A stretch of DNA of 64,000 nt, taken from Streptomyces coacervatus. Its GTDB lineage: Bacteria; Actinomycetota; Actinomycetes; Streptomycetales; Streptomycetaceae. The notes below the pieces were generated by a model that was not told where the DNA came from, ran no database searches, and worked only from the letters and a program-made list of their open reading frames with translations. Below, piece by piece: positions 35,058-44,862 of this stretch; within the stretch, counting starts at the first letter, position 1; every line of letters begins with the position of its first letter. The stretch is taken from the NCBI RefSeq assembly GCF_029223485.1, contig NZ_JARHTP010000028.1:51906-115905 (forward strand). The letters are read 5' to 3'. Both the position numbers and the translations under genes were made by a program.

Positions 35058-37793
35058 TCAGAACAACACGTCTTCCTCCGCTGTCACGCCCCGCTTGTCA
35101 GCTACCCGAGCCGAGGTCTGCAGGTCCGGCCAAGAACTGACGAGGTTGTTGAACCATCGCTGGCTCTCTGTCCAGCCTCGCCCCTCAGAGATGTTGTGCA
35201 AGAGGTAGGCAAGACCCTTGACCGTGTCCTCGTCGATTTCGGTGCGTGTACGTGCGCGAGCCAGGAGCTCTCCGGCCGCGTCGATACCGGAGCCCGGGCC
35301 CTTGCCCTCGATGAGACGGGAAAGGTGCATGGCCACTTCCCAAATGGCGAGACGGTCGTCCGTTGTCGGGTCATAGTTGGCCGGAAGGTCTGTCGGCTTG
35401 ATGAGCGCCGCTTTGCCGGCAGCGGACTTCACAACTCCCGCGTGCACAAGGCCGGGCACAGAAGTGTTGTAACGGTTAGCTAGTTTGTCGGCTTCGCCGA
35501 AGTTGGCGGTCTCCCATTGATACTCCTCAAACCACTTGATGCACCAGCGGGTGTCGGCGTCGAAATCCTCTTCATATTCGGAAATGACTTCATCGAGCGC
35601 CTTCGTAATCAAGGACAGGGCGGTACGAACACGCATAGGTGAACCATCGGGCTCGGTCACGCGGGCATATCGGGAGAAAATCTCCATGCCAGGACCAATG
35701 GCCGCCTGGCCGAGGTCGACTGCCGGGATAGAACTCTGCTGTAGAGGCTTGATGCGCTCTGGGAGTTCGCGACGAAGGGCCTGGAGGAAACCACGACGGT
35801 CAAGTACTTCAGCGTCGGCGGGGCGGGGTCGGCATATCATGGCAATATAAGAAGCTACCGCGTTGGACTGGATGCCTCTTTGGCGCGAGCTATGGGTAGC
35901 ATGCAGTGGCCATGTTCCAACGATGCTGAGGCCAGCGCTCAGCATCGCTTCGAGCATGGCATCCCAAGCAGAGGAAGCCAGCTCACCGTCCTTATTTTCT
36001 TCCTGCCTGTGAGCATAAATGACGATGAGCGGCAGATCTTCCCGGGACGCCTGCTTCAGCGAGGAGAAGACTTCAGTGAAGCCATCAATGAAATACTGGC
36101 GCGCTTGTCCCGGCCCCCCATGCCGAAATGGGTCCGCAATAAGTTCGGCAGCCTTCGGAGTCGCCATGGTCCCGAAGAGATCAGGGTGAATATTTCTTGC
36201 GGCACGTCGAAGCCACACGTAGAAGTAGTCACTCAAATCGGCATATGGAATCTGCGCGAAATACGGCGGATCGGTCGCGACCAGAGCGCTTCTTGGAGAA
36301 ATCATGGAGCCCGCCGTACGGGCATCGGCCTGCACTGCCTGGCCGGCATGAATCTCGCGGGGAAGTGCATTGATGCCGCTGATCATGGACTTCAGTTGAC
36401 TGAACCAACCGCCAGCAGATTTCGCGAAAGGATTCACTTCCGCAAAATCCCAGACCATCGGAAGGGCGTTGCGGCCAAATGCTGGCTGAGCCTTCGCGGA
36501 ACCATGGCGAGAGTCGATCTGCCAGCGGGCCTGAGATGAATTAGCCATCGCCAGTTTACTCACACAGATCGCGAGAATGGAGGAAATCGCCACTCCTTGA
36601 TCGGAATCTCCGCCGTCGCTCCTTACCCACTCCGGAACTTTTGCTACTGCATCCGCGAAAGCCCCTAGAGTATGAATCTGACGAGTTGTGTAGAGATCTG
36701 ACTGCTTAGTGATTCCATATGCCTGGACCCTGAACCCAAGAGCCTGTTCTGGGAACTCCATTTCCGGGGCATCGTCTGGCATGGGGATCTCATGTGCCAT
36801 GAATCCGTCTTGCTCAGGAAGGAAATGTCGTCCCGACTCGTCATCGACGGCGATCGCAAGCAACTGCAGACCCATGAACCCGTCAGTTCCCACCTTGCGG
36901 ATGTGCTTCTCGTCCACCTGCTTAGCACACGACAGGCACGTAAATTTTCCACCACGGGCCGCTTTGGTGGCGGCAGGAACTTTTTCCTTTAGCCCCATCC
37001 CAATTTCGAATCGCACGCGACCATCATCCAGAACAGGCTTAAGCCACGCCTCGCGCCCCTTCTGCTTACTGAGCCAGGGTGAACTGTAGAGAGGGATGTC
37101 AATTCCGCAGGCAGGGTTGGTGCACGGCACAGTTCTTGCCCAAAGCCAGGCGACAGCCTCCCCGCCCTTTACCGGTTCGTAAAGGTGTGCAACCTTGGAC
37201 TTCACCTCATCCTCGACGCGTTTGGCGTAGTGCTGGATATCGGCCAGCAACCCTCCCATTGGGTCGATTTCCGTGTCCTCAAAGGCACCATCATCGCCTG
37301 ATACGGGGGGCTTTCCGAGCACAGTCGGCACAAGCTGAGTCTCCACCCGCGTCACCAGCGTCGGCACTGGGTTCAGGTCGCTCGCGACTGTTGAGAAGCC
37401 GAGCCGCTGTGCCTCGATCAAGGTCGACCCGCCACCGCAGAACGGGTCAAGAACGGTGGGGAGTTCTTGCCCCTGCTCGGCCAGTACTGCCTTCGCCCGC
37501 TTCAGCGCCTCCGCCGACGGGGCCGTCCCGTTGTCGGGGACCAGGCCCTCGATGATCTCCAGTAGATCTGCCCGCTTCTCATCGTCACAGGGATCGTCCA
37601 CAACAGCCGCGAACAGCAACGCTCGCCACGCCGGCGTAGGCATAGGCGCGAACCACTTGTGAATGTTCTTGATGGTTCCGACCTTGCGGTCCTTGTCCGC
37701 CTTGCTGGCCCTGCTGATGGCCTCGGTCGGCAGAGCGACCTCAATGAGCTTCCGCTTCCGCGGCGTCGACTCGTTGTCTGTCCCGGCGCTCAC
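35058..37793 (-). CDS. DUF1156/COG1743-type DNA adenine methyltransferase (PglXI-like)
   Basis: This 911-aa protein starts with a DUF1156 segment (L-I-E-V-A-L-P-T-E-A-I-S-R) and has the SAM-binding motif D-P-F-C-G-G-G-S-T at about 116-124. Two C-x2-C or C-x4-C pairs suggest a zinc ribbon (C-T-N-P-A-C and C-L-S-C). The catalytic N6-adenine or N4-cytosine motif D-P-P-Y-F is near residue 507. The GTG start overlaps the helicase stop codon (GTGA) with GGGAGGAG upstream. In type 3 BREX the methyltransferase is of this class. It probably marks self DNA at an unknown motif. Local base composition around 35,800-37,000 is lower in GC than the core genes, consistent with transfer. Confidence 0.85.
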   Translation of the reverse strand: MSAGTDNESTPRKRKLIEVALPTEAISRASKADKDRKVGTIKNIHKWFAPMPTPAWRALLFAAVVDDPCDDEKRADLLEIIEGLVPDNGTAPSAEALKRAKAVLAEQGQELPTVLDPFCGGGSTLIEAQRLGFSTVASDLNPVPTLVTRVETQLVPTVLGKPPVSGDDGAFEDTEIDPMGGLLADIQHYAKRVEDEVKSKVAHLYEPVKGGEAVAWLWARTVPCTNPACGIDIPLYSSPWLSKQKGREAWLKPVLDDGRVRFEIGMGLKEKVPAATKAARGGKFTCLSCAKQVDEKHIRKVGTDGFMGLQLLAIAVDDESGRHFLPEQDGFMAHEIPMPDDAPEMEFPEQALGFRVQAYGITKQSDLYTTRQIHTLGAFADAVAKVPEWVRSDGGDSDQGVAISSILAICVSKLAMANSSQARWQIDSRHGSAKAQPAFGRNALPMVWDFAEVNPFAKSAGGWFSQLKSMISGINALPREIHAGQAVQADARTAGSMISPRSALVATDPPYFAQIPYADLSDYFYVWLRRAARNIHPDLFGTMATPKAAELIADPFRHGGPGQARQYFIDGFTEVFSSLKQASREDLPLIVIYAHRQEENKDGELASSAWDAMLEAMLSAGLSIVGTWPLHATHSSRQRGIQSNAVASYIAMICRPRPADAEVLDRRGFLQALRRELPERIKPLQQSSIPAVDLGQAAIGPGMEIFSRYARVTEPDGSPMRVRTALSLITKALDEVISEYEEDFDADTRWCIKWFEEYQWETANFGEADKLANRYNTSVPGLVHAGVVKSAAGKAALIKPTDLPANYDPTTDDRLAIWEVAMHLSRLIEGKGPGSGIDAAGELLARARTRTEIDEDTVKGLAYLLHNISEGRGWTESQRWFNNLVSSWPDLQTSARVADKRGVTAEEDVLF

Positions 37794-40700
37794 AGTGGAG
37801 CTCCTCCCTTTGTCCAGGCGTCCGGCCACGACAGCAGGAGCCCCTCGGCCTTCAGATCTCCGAACTCGGTGTCGGCGAAGGCGTTGCTCAGGTATCGCAC
37901 CTCGTCATGTTCCGGCCCGTCTGGGTGCACGGATACGAGAGCGAGGCGGTGTTGGTCGCCTCGGTTCTTGGCGACCAGGATCTCGTTTCGGCTGATGTAG
38001 AACTGATCCGCTCCGGCGCGGCGGCCCTTGACCTCGATGTGGACAAGTCGGCCTTCCGGCGTCAGGGACCGGATGTCGTATCCCGGGTTGTTGTGGGCCA
38101 TCTCCTCAGGGATGCGCCCGAACTCCCGCTCCGTCCGCAGCACGGCGGCGACGGCCCTGCGGTCGGTCTCGTACCCATCTACCGCATGCAGCGGAGCAAG
38201 GGCGGCACCGTCCTCCTCGACTCCAACCGCCTTGGCCAGCCAGCCAATCGGGACGATCAGCGCATGGCCGGCCACCACCGGAGGCTTGGGCTGCAAGGAC
38301 GCGTCCTTCTCCAGTTCGGCCAGACGCTGTTCGCGGCGGACCTCAAGTTCCTCAGCCCACGACCGCGCGCGCTCCGGCCGGTGTCGGATCCGCTTGCCCT
38401 CGGCCAGGTCCTGCTCCAGCTTGCCAGCCTGCGCGTGCCAATAGCTGATCTCCTGCTTCAGGCGCTGCTCGACCTGAGTGCGGGTGCGGTCGATGACCGG
38501 GAGAAGGCGTTCACGAGCCGAAGTGAGATGCTCGGGCACGGCTTCCTGGATCGCCCAGTCCAGCGCTCGCGCGCTTCCGCCGTCACGCAGCCACTCCTCG
38601 TCCAGCAAGACCTTTATGGCCTTGGCCTCCAGTGCCGTTGGGGGGCGGTAGTCGAGGTAGGGGGCCGGACCTGCATTGCGTGCCACACCGTTGGGCAGCA
38701 GCTCGGTGAACGCGAAGGTCCGGTCAACAGCCCGCCGGTGGCCATCCAAAATGTCCTGCTCCAGGGCGACGAGGAGCTGCGGCTGGTCGCCGGAGTCGGC
38801 GGCGTCAACCAGGACGGCGCCCTTGCTCAGCAGGTGGCCGTGGCGTCGCACAGTCTCGTTCAATACGGCGTCGAAGAGGGGGTGTCCCGGTGCGATGAGG
38901 TCGGCTCGGGGCTTGCCCGGCACGGTGATGGATTCCCTATCGAAGCAGACCCGTTCGTACTTGCGCTGGACCATGCCTCCGAGTCCATCACCGAAGCGGC
39001 CCGTCTCACGCAGGGCAACCGGCACGTGGGTGATCTCGGAACGGCCGGCTTCCCGGGGCTTCAGTTGGCCGCCCAGGCGGGCGAAGGCGTCGCGGAAGAA
39101 AGCTTGCACGTAATGGGGGTGCAGTCGGCGGGCCTGTGCCTCTTCCATGCGCAGCCGCACCTTGTGGACGTCCTCGATCCCCATGACCTGAGCGTCAAGA
39201 GCGAGGCCCTTGATCAGCTCGACGGCGCGCTCACCGACTCGCGCGTCAATGACCTGGTCGAGCTGGGCCTTCACCTCGGGCTGATCGCCGTAACGGATCG
39301 CCTTGACCAGCAGCTCACGCAACGGTTCACCCTCAAAGATCTCGCCCAGGACATTGTAGACCTTGCCCTGATACGCCTTGCTTTGTTGCTCGATCTTGTC
39401 CAGCAGCCGCTGGAAGACCTGGCCTTCGCGGGTGTTGTCGGCGACAAGGTTCCAAAGGTGGCAGACCTCGGTCTGCCCGATGCGGTGGATACGGCCGAAG
39501 CGCTGCTCGATCCTGTTCGGGTTCCACGGCAGGTCGTAGTTGACCATGAGGTGGGCTCGCTGGAGATTCAGACCTTCACCGGCCGCGTCGGTGGCGACGA
39601 GCACCAGGACGTCGGGGTCCTGGTTGAAGGCGTCCCGAACGTCACGCCGCCGCTGCCGCGGCGTACCACCGTGAATGTTCACAACGGTCTCAGGCTGCCC
39701 GATGAGCGCGCGGATGCGGCGCGAGAGGTACTCCAGAGTGTCGCGGTGTTCGGTGAAAACGATCAGTTTGCGAGGCCGCCCCTCGGCGTCTCGCATGTGC
39801 TCGTTGTCTTGCAGCAGTGTGGAGAGTTCCAGCCACTTGCGATCCTCACCGAGCGCGAGGACACGGGTGGCCAAGCGTTCCAGCTCCCGCAGACTGTCGA
39901 TCTCCTGCTTCAACTCGACGATGGTCAGCGCAGCGGAAGCCGAGTCGACGACCTCCTCCTCCAGGTTCTCCAGCTCCTCGCCGGACAGGTCGTCCAGTTC
40001 GTTGTCGAGCGAGGACATTCCGGCCATCGCCGCAGCGGCGAACTGCGGAGCGGTGGCAGTGAGCTCGGCGCGCTGCTTCGCGGCGAGCATCTCCTCGCGT
40101 CGGGCTTCGAGCCGTCTCCGACGGCGCTCCAGGGATCTCGCGATTGCCTCGGGGCTCGACGCGAGGCGGCGCTGCAGCACAGTGAGGGCGAAACCGACCT
40201 GGTTGCCCCGGCGGCCGTCGAGTCGCTCCGCACGGTTCATCTCGTCACGTACGTATTCGGTGACCCGCTCGTACAGCTCCTGCTCGGCCGGCGAGAGCTC
40301 GTACGGGACCGTGTAGGCGCGACGCTCTGGGAAGAGCTTCCTCCCATCGAAGGTGAGGAGGTCTTCCTTGACCATGCGCCGCATCAGGCCCGAGGCGTCG
40401 TGCTGGTGGACTCCGTTCCGGTACTTCCCGGCGAAGCGGTCGCCGTCGAGCAGCGCCATGAACAGCTGGAAGTCCTCCTCCTTGCCTGCGTGCGGAGTGG
40501 CCGTCATCAGGAGGAAGTGCCGCGCGACCCGGCCGAGCAGACGACCGAGCTCGTAACGCTTGGTCGTTTTGAGCTCGGCCCCGAAATAGCTGGCACTCAT
40601 GCGGTGCGCCTCGTCGACGACCACCAAGTCCCACGCCGATTCGACAAGACGCTCCTGGATCTCTTCGGAGCGCGCCAGCGCATCCATACGCGCGATGAGC

Positions 40701-41320
40701 CGAGGATGCTTGTCGAAGACGCTGCCGTCGATGGTGGAGTCGATGAGCTGCCTGGTGAGCAACGTGAAGTCGAGCCCGAACTTCTCCAGAAGCTCGTCCT
40801 GCCACTGCTCGACGAGACCTCCTGGGGCGACGATCAAGCAGCGCTCCAGGTCACCGCGGAGGGCCAGCTCTTTGATATAGAGACCGGCCATGATCGTCTT
40901 TCCGGCCCCTGGGTCATCGGCAAGCAGGAACCGGAGGGGAGTCCGGGGAAGTAGCTCGTTGTAGACCGCTTGGATCTGATGAGGCAGCGGATCGAGCACA
41001 CTCGTGGAGACAGCCAGCATGGCATCACCACGGGCAGCCATGCGGATACGCAGAGCCTCGGCAACGAGGCGGAACAGGTGGGGGTCGGCGTCAAACGCCT
41101 CATGGGAGGACGTGGATGCCCCGGGCGTGAGCCTGCTCTCGTGATCCCGGTAAAGAATCGTCTCTTCGACGGTGCCATCAGGACGGCGATAGGTGACCTG
41201 TGCGGCAGCGGTCCCAAACATCTGTAGCGCGACGATCACGACGTCCAGGCCAGGGACGACACCGGATATCACGCGCCCCGGCGTGAGTTCCTCCAGCCGG
41301 AGGGGGCTTTGTCCAGACAT
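37790..41320 (-). CDS. SNF2-family DEAD/DEAH helicase with DUF3883-like C-terminus
   Basis: This 1176-aa protein has Walker A D-P-G-A-G-K-T-I at about 136 and a DEAH box V-V-V-D-E-A-H at about 235. A second RecA lobe follows (A-T-D-A-A-G-E-G-L-N; R-F-G-R-I-H-R-I-G-Q). A coiled-coil region lies near 420-480, and the C-terminal segment contains I-E-V-K-G-R-R, typical of DUF3883. I start at the ATG at 41320, preceded by GTAGGAGG. It resembles BrxHII of type 3 BREX and DrmD-like helicases. It is the first gene of the defence operon and is translationally coupled to the methyltransferase. Confidence 0.85.
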   Translation of the reverse strand: MSGQSPLRLEELTPGRVISGVVPGLDVVIVALQMFGTAAAQVTYRRPDGTVEETILYRDHESRLTPGASTSSHEAFDADPHLFRLVAEALRIRMAARGDAMLAVSTSVLDPLPHQIQAVYNELLPRTPLRFLLADDPGAGKTIMAGLYIKELALRGDLERCLIVAPGGLVEQWQDELLEKFGLDFTLLTRQLIDSTIDGSVFDKHPRLIARMDALARSEEIQERLVESAWDLVVVDEAHRMSASYFGAELKTTKRYELGRLLGRVARHFLLMTATPHAGKEEDFQLFMALLDGDRFAGKYRNGVHQHDASGLMRRMVKEDLLTFDGRKLFPERRAYTVPYELSPAEQELYERVTEYVRDEMNRAERLDGRRGNQVGFALTVLQRRLASSPEAIARSLERRRRRLEARREEMLAAKQRAELTATAPQFAAAAMAGMSSLDNELDDLSGEELENLEEEVVDSASAALTIVELKQEIDSLRELERLATRVLALGEDRKWLELSTLLQDNEHMRDAEGRPRKLIVFTEHRDTLEYLSRRIRALIGQPETVVNIHGGTPRQRRRDVRDAFNQDPDVLVLVATDAAGEGLNLQRAHLMVNYDLPWNPNRIEQRFGRIHRIGQTEVCHLWNLVADNTREGQVFQRLLDKIEQQSKAYQGKVYNVLGEIFEGEPLRELLVKAIRYGDQPEVKAQLDQVIDARVGERAVELIKGLALDAQVMGIEDVHKVRLRMEEAQARRLHPHYVQAFFRDAFARLGGQLKPREAGRSEITHVPVALRETGRFGDGLGGMVQRKYERVCFDRESITVPGKPRADLIAPGHPLFDAVLNETVRRHGHLLSKGAVLVDAADSGDQPQLLVALEQDILDGHRRAVDRTFAFTELLPNGVARNAGPAPYLDYRPPTALEAKAIKVLLDEEWLRDGGSARALDWAIQEAVPEHLTSARERLLPVIDRTRTQVEQRLKQEISYWHAQAGKLEQDLAEGKRIRHRPERARSWAEELEVRREQRLAELEKDASLQPKPPVVAGHALIVPIGWLAKAVGVEEDGAALAPLHAVDGYETDRRAVAAVLRTEREFGRIPEEMAHNNPGYDIRSLTPEGRLVHIEVKGRRAGADQFYISRNEILVAKNRGDQHRLALVSVHPDGPEHDEVRYLSNAFADTEFGDLKAEGLLLSWPDAWTKGGAPL

Positions 41321-41453
41321 TCCCAGCCTCCTACCGACTGCACTCTTGGTCACGCGTATAACGGGCTTCAATGATGCCCCAGCACAAACGTGCTCGGTCC
41401 GGAACTGCAGCGGTCTCCCCCTGTCCCGTCTCGGCCCACTAGGCGAGGTGGCC

Positions 41454-41655
41454 TCATGCCGCCGTCGCGTCGGCGGCGAGCAGCTGGAGGTACGGCTTCG
41501 GTCAGGTCGTCGGGGATGGACATCAGCCCGGCCGTAGACGTCATCAGGCGACGCGGTCAGGCCCACGTAGTTGCCCCTTGCTCTTGCTCAGCTTGGTGCC
41601 CGTGCCGTCGGTGCCCTCGATGAGCGGCGTGGTGATGACGACCTCGTGAGTCTGG
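41454..41655 (-). pseudogene. Decayed tyrosyl-tRNA synthetase fragment
   Basis: Read on the minus strand, pieces of a TyrRS catalytic core follow each other in shifting frames. They are T-H-E-V-V-I-T-T-P-L-I-E-G-T-D-G, then K-L-S-K-S-K-G (the KMSKS signature), N-Y-V-G-L-T-A-S-P-D-D-V-Y-G, L-M-S-I-P-D-D-L-T and Y-L-Q-L-L-A-A. At least three frameshifts separate them. Only about 65 codons remain, with no start. It is a relic of an extra tyrS, perhaps a resistance or mobile copy, left between two defence genes. The call rests on motif order recognised by eye. Confidence 0.7.
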
Positions 41656-41729
41656 TCCGAGATTTCCAGTAGCCTCCACCGACACCGATCCCGGATCGCT
41701 TCACAGCATCTTGCGCTCCGCCGTTGTCC

Positions 41730-44700
41730 CTACTCCCTCGCGAGCCGGAAGCCAAGATCGTCATTGCGTACGAAGCACTGTCCTCGCCCCCGGTACGCCG
41801 CCAGAGCCCTATTGTGCCGGTGGCGCCACGAGCCCCCTCGGCAGACACGGGCGTCGCTGGGCGCGTCCGACGGACGGGCATCCCGGTCGTAGGGATACGG
41901 CTCCGGGGCGCTCGCCGTCCACTCGAAGACGTTGCCGGACAGATCGTCGATGCCTGCGGGGCTACGTCCCTCGGGGAAAACGCCGACGGGGAGCGTGCTG
42001 CGCGCGTGGAGCTCGAAGGTGTTCGAGGCGAGCGTCTCGAAGTCGTCCCCGTAGGGGAAGGCTCGCCCACCAGGCGACGCGGCGGCCTCCCATTCGTATT
42101 CGGTGGGCAGACGGACCGTCGTGCTCGTCACCGCGCTGAGCCAGGCGCAGTAGGCCTCCGCCTCGTAGACGGAGACGCCGACGACGGGGGCGCTGGGGTG
42201 GGCGAGGAGGCTGTCGTACCAGTACGCCGGTGTGGACGGAGCCTCCGTGCCGTAGATGTCGGTCAGTGCCTTCTGGAGGGCCTTGTCGGTCATGGTGGTG
42301 AGCTTCACCATGCTGACGGCCTGTTGAAGGGTGGCCGCGCCGGTGCGGAGCATGTCGACGGGGAGGGTGGGACGGCGGCGCAGGTTGTCGCGCTTCTTGC
42401 GCCACTCGAAGGCGATGAGTTCCTGGATGCCCTCGCCGGAGCGCCATCTGCGGGCGTGGGCGGAGTGCCACCACTGGTCGTCTTCATAGCCGCCGGCGGC
42501 TATGAAGTGGGCGTACTCGGCGTTGGTGACAGGGCGGCGGGCCAGGTCGAAGGCCGATAGCTGCACCTCGTGGACGGGCCGCTCCAGGACGTACGGGGAG
42601 CCTTCGGCTCCGATGCGATGGTTGCCGGCTGGGATGCGCGCGAACTCCGGGAGGAGCGCACCACCGTGAGCGCTCTCGACGCGTGTCAGGCGAGGATCGC
42701 CCAGGACGCCGAGGATGCGGCCGTAGTGGATACGGGCCCGCAGGTCTGTCGCCGGGTCGGTGCTGCGGGCGACGAGCGTGTGCGTCACCTCGGTGCGCAC
42801 GGCTGCGTCCACGCGTACGTCGGGGGCGGCCAAGCAGCGGCCGGCCAGGGCCGGGTTGATGGTGAGGATGTTGCGGACGTACGCGTCGGGGTCCTCGGCC
42901 AGGGCAGCGGCCATGACCGCCGTCTCCTCCCAGCCTGTGGTCGGAAGCGGCGGTAGCGGCTCGCCGGGGGCGAGTTGGGTCAGGATCTCGGCAAGGGGCG
43001 GGGTTACGGCGGTGGCGGTGTCGGGTATGGCGAGGCGGGAGAAGTCGGGGGCTGCGGCGAGTTGGCGTGCGGCGAAGAATTCCTGGAGGAGCTGGTGGAA
43101 GAAGCGGATGGCTTCTTCGTCCTCGTCGAGGATGCCGGTGTCGCAGCCGACGCGCAGGGATGCTTCCGCGAGGCGGGCCAGCCCGTTGAGGAGGTCGACG
43201 GCCGTGTCGTAGTCGACGACGACGCTTCCTTTGTCCGCGCCGCGCTTGGTTTCTTGCATCTGGTAGGCGAGGCGGGTCAGGGCGGGAACGAGGTGGCCGC
43301 GGTCCGGGAGCCAGAGCGGGTCGCGGACGCCGTCCCGCAGGCGACGTTGTTCGCGATCGGTGATCAGCTCCGGGTCGGCGGTCCGCGGGTTGCCGGAGAG
43401 GATCTCGCGGCGGAGTAGTTCGCGGACCATGCCGGCGAACGCGTCGACGCGGCCGACGGGGACGGTGCCCACGGCGCGGACCTGGTTGACCAGCAGGCGC
43501 AGCATGTAGGGAGTGCGGTAGAACGACAGGGCTCGCGGGTCACGGTTCAGGGCATCGTGGACGAGGTCGGCCTGTTCGGGCAGGTGGAGGGCGATGTACT
43601 CCAGGACCTGGTCGCGGGTCATGGGTTCGAGGCGGATGTGCGGGACGCCGACGTCCTTGCTGCTGAGCATGGCGCCGTAGTCGAGGGCGCGGCAGGTGAA
43701 CACGGCCCGGTTTCCGGGAACGTCGCGGACGCATTCGTAGAGGAATGCCTTCCACGCGTCGATGCGGCGGCGCAGGTCGGCGGCATCGAGGTGGGCGAGT
43801 TCGTTGAGGCCGTCCAGGAGCAGCAGGAGGCGGCCCGACTCCAGGAAGTGCGCCAGCTCGGGCAGGTGCGGGTTGCGTGCCCTCCAGCGGTCCTCCAGCC
43901 AGCGGCGCGGGGCAGGCGGTTCCCCGGCGTTGAGACCGTATTCAGCCAGCGAGATGCTGAACGGGATGACCGGATCGGCGGGGCTGGTTATTCCTTCTGC
44001 GGCCATGTCGAGTTCGAGGCGGCGCAGCAGCGTCGTCTTACCGGAGCCCGGCGCTCCCAACAGTACGTACGCGAAGGAGTCGCTGCCGGCGAGGATGGCC
44101 TGGAGGTCGTCGGTGCGGCGGCTGCTCGGCGCGGTGACCCAGCGGTCGGCGGCGTCGGTGCCTTCGTCGTAGACCAGGGCGAGGCGCACGAAGCGGCGAT
44201 CGAGCTGGTGGCGCGGGGTGCACCAGCGGGCGTAGCAGGACAGGATGTATTCGCGGATGCTGCGCGAGGGGTGGTCGCGGATGTCGTGGAGCTGCTGGTC
44301 GGTGAGGGCGACGGAGCGGTCGGGGTTGCGGATGGCTTCTTCGAGCGCGGCGAACGCGCCGAGCAGGGTGCGGGGCGGGGCGAAGGGGGTGGTGACCACG
44401 GCGTCGTCCACCGAGGCCGCATGGGGCCACGAGAACGAGCCTCGCAGCGCGGTGACGAGTGCACGCGTGCGTGCCGCCCATTCGCTCTCGTCGGCCTGGG
44501 CGGTCCATTCCAAGCGCTGAAACGGGACCAGTTGGTAGTGCAGTTCGCAGCCGTCGATGCGCACCACGTGGATGGGCTTGCGGTGATCGTAGAAGAAGAA
44601 CCACTCGTTGAAGACTTCGCGGGACTCCGTAGCCTTCTCGGTGAGGAGCACGACGAGGCGGTCGGCTGACCGTAGCGCCTGGTCGATGGAGGTGGCCCAC

Positions 44701-44831
44701 CGGTCGGTGTGCCGGATACGCTCGGTGTCCACCCAGGCGTCGAAGCCTGCGGCTTCCAGTGTGTCGTGGATGCGCTGCGCGAGGGCAGCGGAGTCCCGCT
44801 GGTAGGAGATGAAGATCTTCTCCCGGGCCAC
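41730..44831 (-). CDS. TIR-NACHT-FGE fusion, NLR-like defence protein
   Basis: This protein of about 1033 aa has three parts. A TIR domain (about 5-130; I-F-I-S-Y-Q-R-D-S, with the candidate NADase Glu in F-N-E-W-F near 76) comes first. A NACHT ATPase follows (Walker A L-L-G-A-P-G-S-G-K-T-T-L near 258-268; Walker B L-L-L-L-L-D-G-L-N-E-L near 335-345), with a helical region behind it. The C-terminal FGE/SUMF1-like domain covers about 735-1033 (G-N-H-R-I-G; R-L-P-T-E-Y-E-W-E-A; N-V-F-E-W-T; R-G-G-S-W; G-F-R-L-A-R). The two FGE active-site cysteines are missing after R-G-G-S-W, so this is probably a binding fold. The second GTG, at 44831, has GGGGGAAGG 7 nt upstream. A phage-sensing, NAD-depleting role is inferred. 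Confidence 0.85.
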   Translation of the reverse strand: MAREKIFISYQRDSAALAQRIHDTLEAAGFDAWVDTERIRHTDRWATSIDQALRSADRLVVLLTEKATESREVFNEWFFFYDHRKPIHVVRIDGCELHYQLVPFQRLEWTAQADESEWAARTRALVTALRGSFSWPHAASVDDAVVTTPFAPPRTLLGAFAALEEAIRNPDRSVALTDQQLHDIRDHPSRSIREYILSCYARWCTPRHQLDRRFVRLALVYDEGTDAADRWVTAPSSRRTDDLQAILAGSDSFAYVLLGAPGSGKTTLLRRLELDMAAEGITSPADPVIPFSISLAEYGLNAGEPPAPRRWLEDRWRARNPHLPELAHFLESGRLLLLLDGLNELAHLDAADLRRRIDAWKAFLYECVRDVPGNRAVFTCRALDYGAMLSSKDVGVPHIRLEPMTRDQVLEYIALHLPEQADLVHDALNRDPRALSFYRTPYMLRLLVNQVRAVGTVPVGRVDAFAGMVRELLRREILSGNPRTADPELITDREQRRLRDGVRDPLWLPDRGHLVPALTRLAYQMQETKRGADKGSVVVDYDTAVDLLNGLARLAEASLRVGCDTGILDEDEEAIRFFHQLLQEFFAARQLAAAPDFSRLAIPDTATAVTPPLAEILTQLAPGEPLPPLPTTGWEETAVMAAALAEDPDAYVRNILTINPALAGRCLAAPDVRVDAAVRTEVTHTLVARSTDPATDLRARIHYGRILGVLGDPRLTRVESAHGGALLPEFARIPAGNHRIGAEGSPYVLERPVHEVQLSAFDLARRPVTNAEYAHFIAAGGYEDDQWWHSAHARRWRSGEGIQELIAFEWRKKRDNLRRRPTLPVDMLRTGAATLQQAVSMVKLTTMTDKALQKALTDIYGTEAPSTPAYWYDSLLAHPSAPVVGVSVYEAEAYCAWLSAVTSTTVRLPTEYEWEAAASPGGRAFPYGDDFETLASNTFELHARSTLPVGVFPEGRSPAGIDDLSGNVFEWTASAPEPYPYDRDARPSDAPSDARVCRGGSWRHRHNRALAAYRGRGQCFVRNDDLGFRLARE

Positions 44832-44862
44832 TGTCACACCTTCCCCCGATTATCTGTTCTCT

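Noticed and set aside
37907..40954. 1015-aa plus-strand open frame opposite the helicase
   Set aside because: Shadow of the helicase gene; no motifs.
29895..41320. Complete type 3 BREX or class 1 DISARM system
   Set aside because: PglZ, BrxA, BrxB and DrmA/B/C are absent from the visible genes, so only a partial resemblance can be claimed.
41730..42100. Variable region of a diversity-generating retroelement in the FGE domain
   Set aside because: FGE-like domains can be such targets, but no reverse transcriptase or template repeat is in the window.
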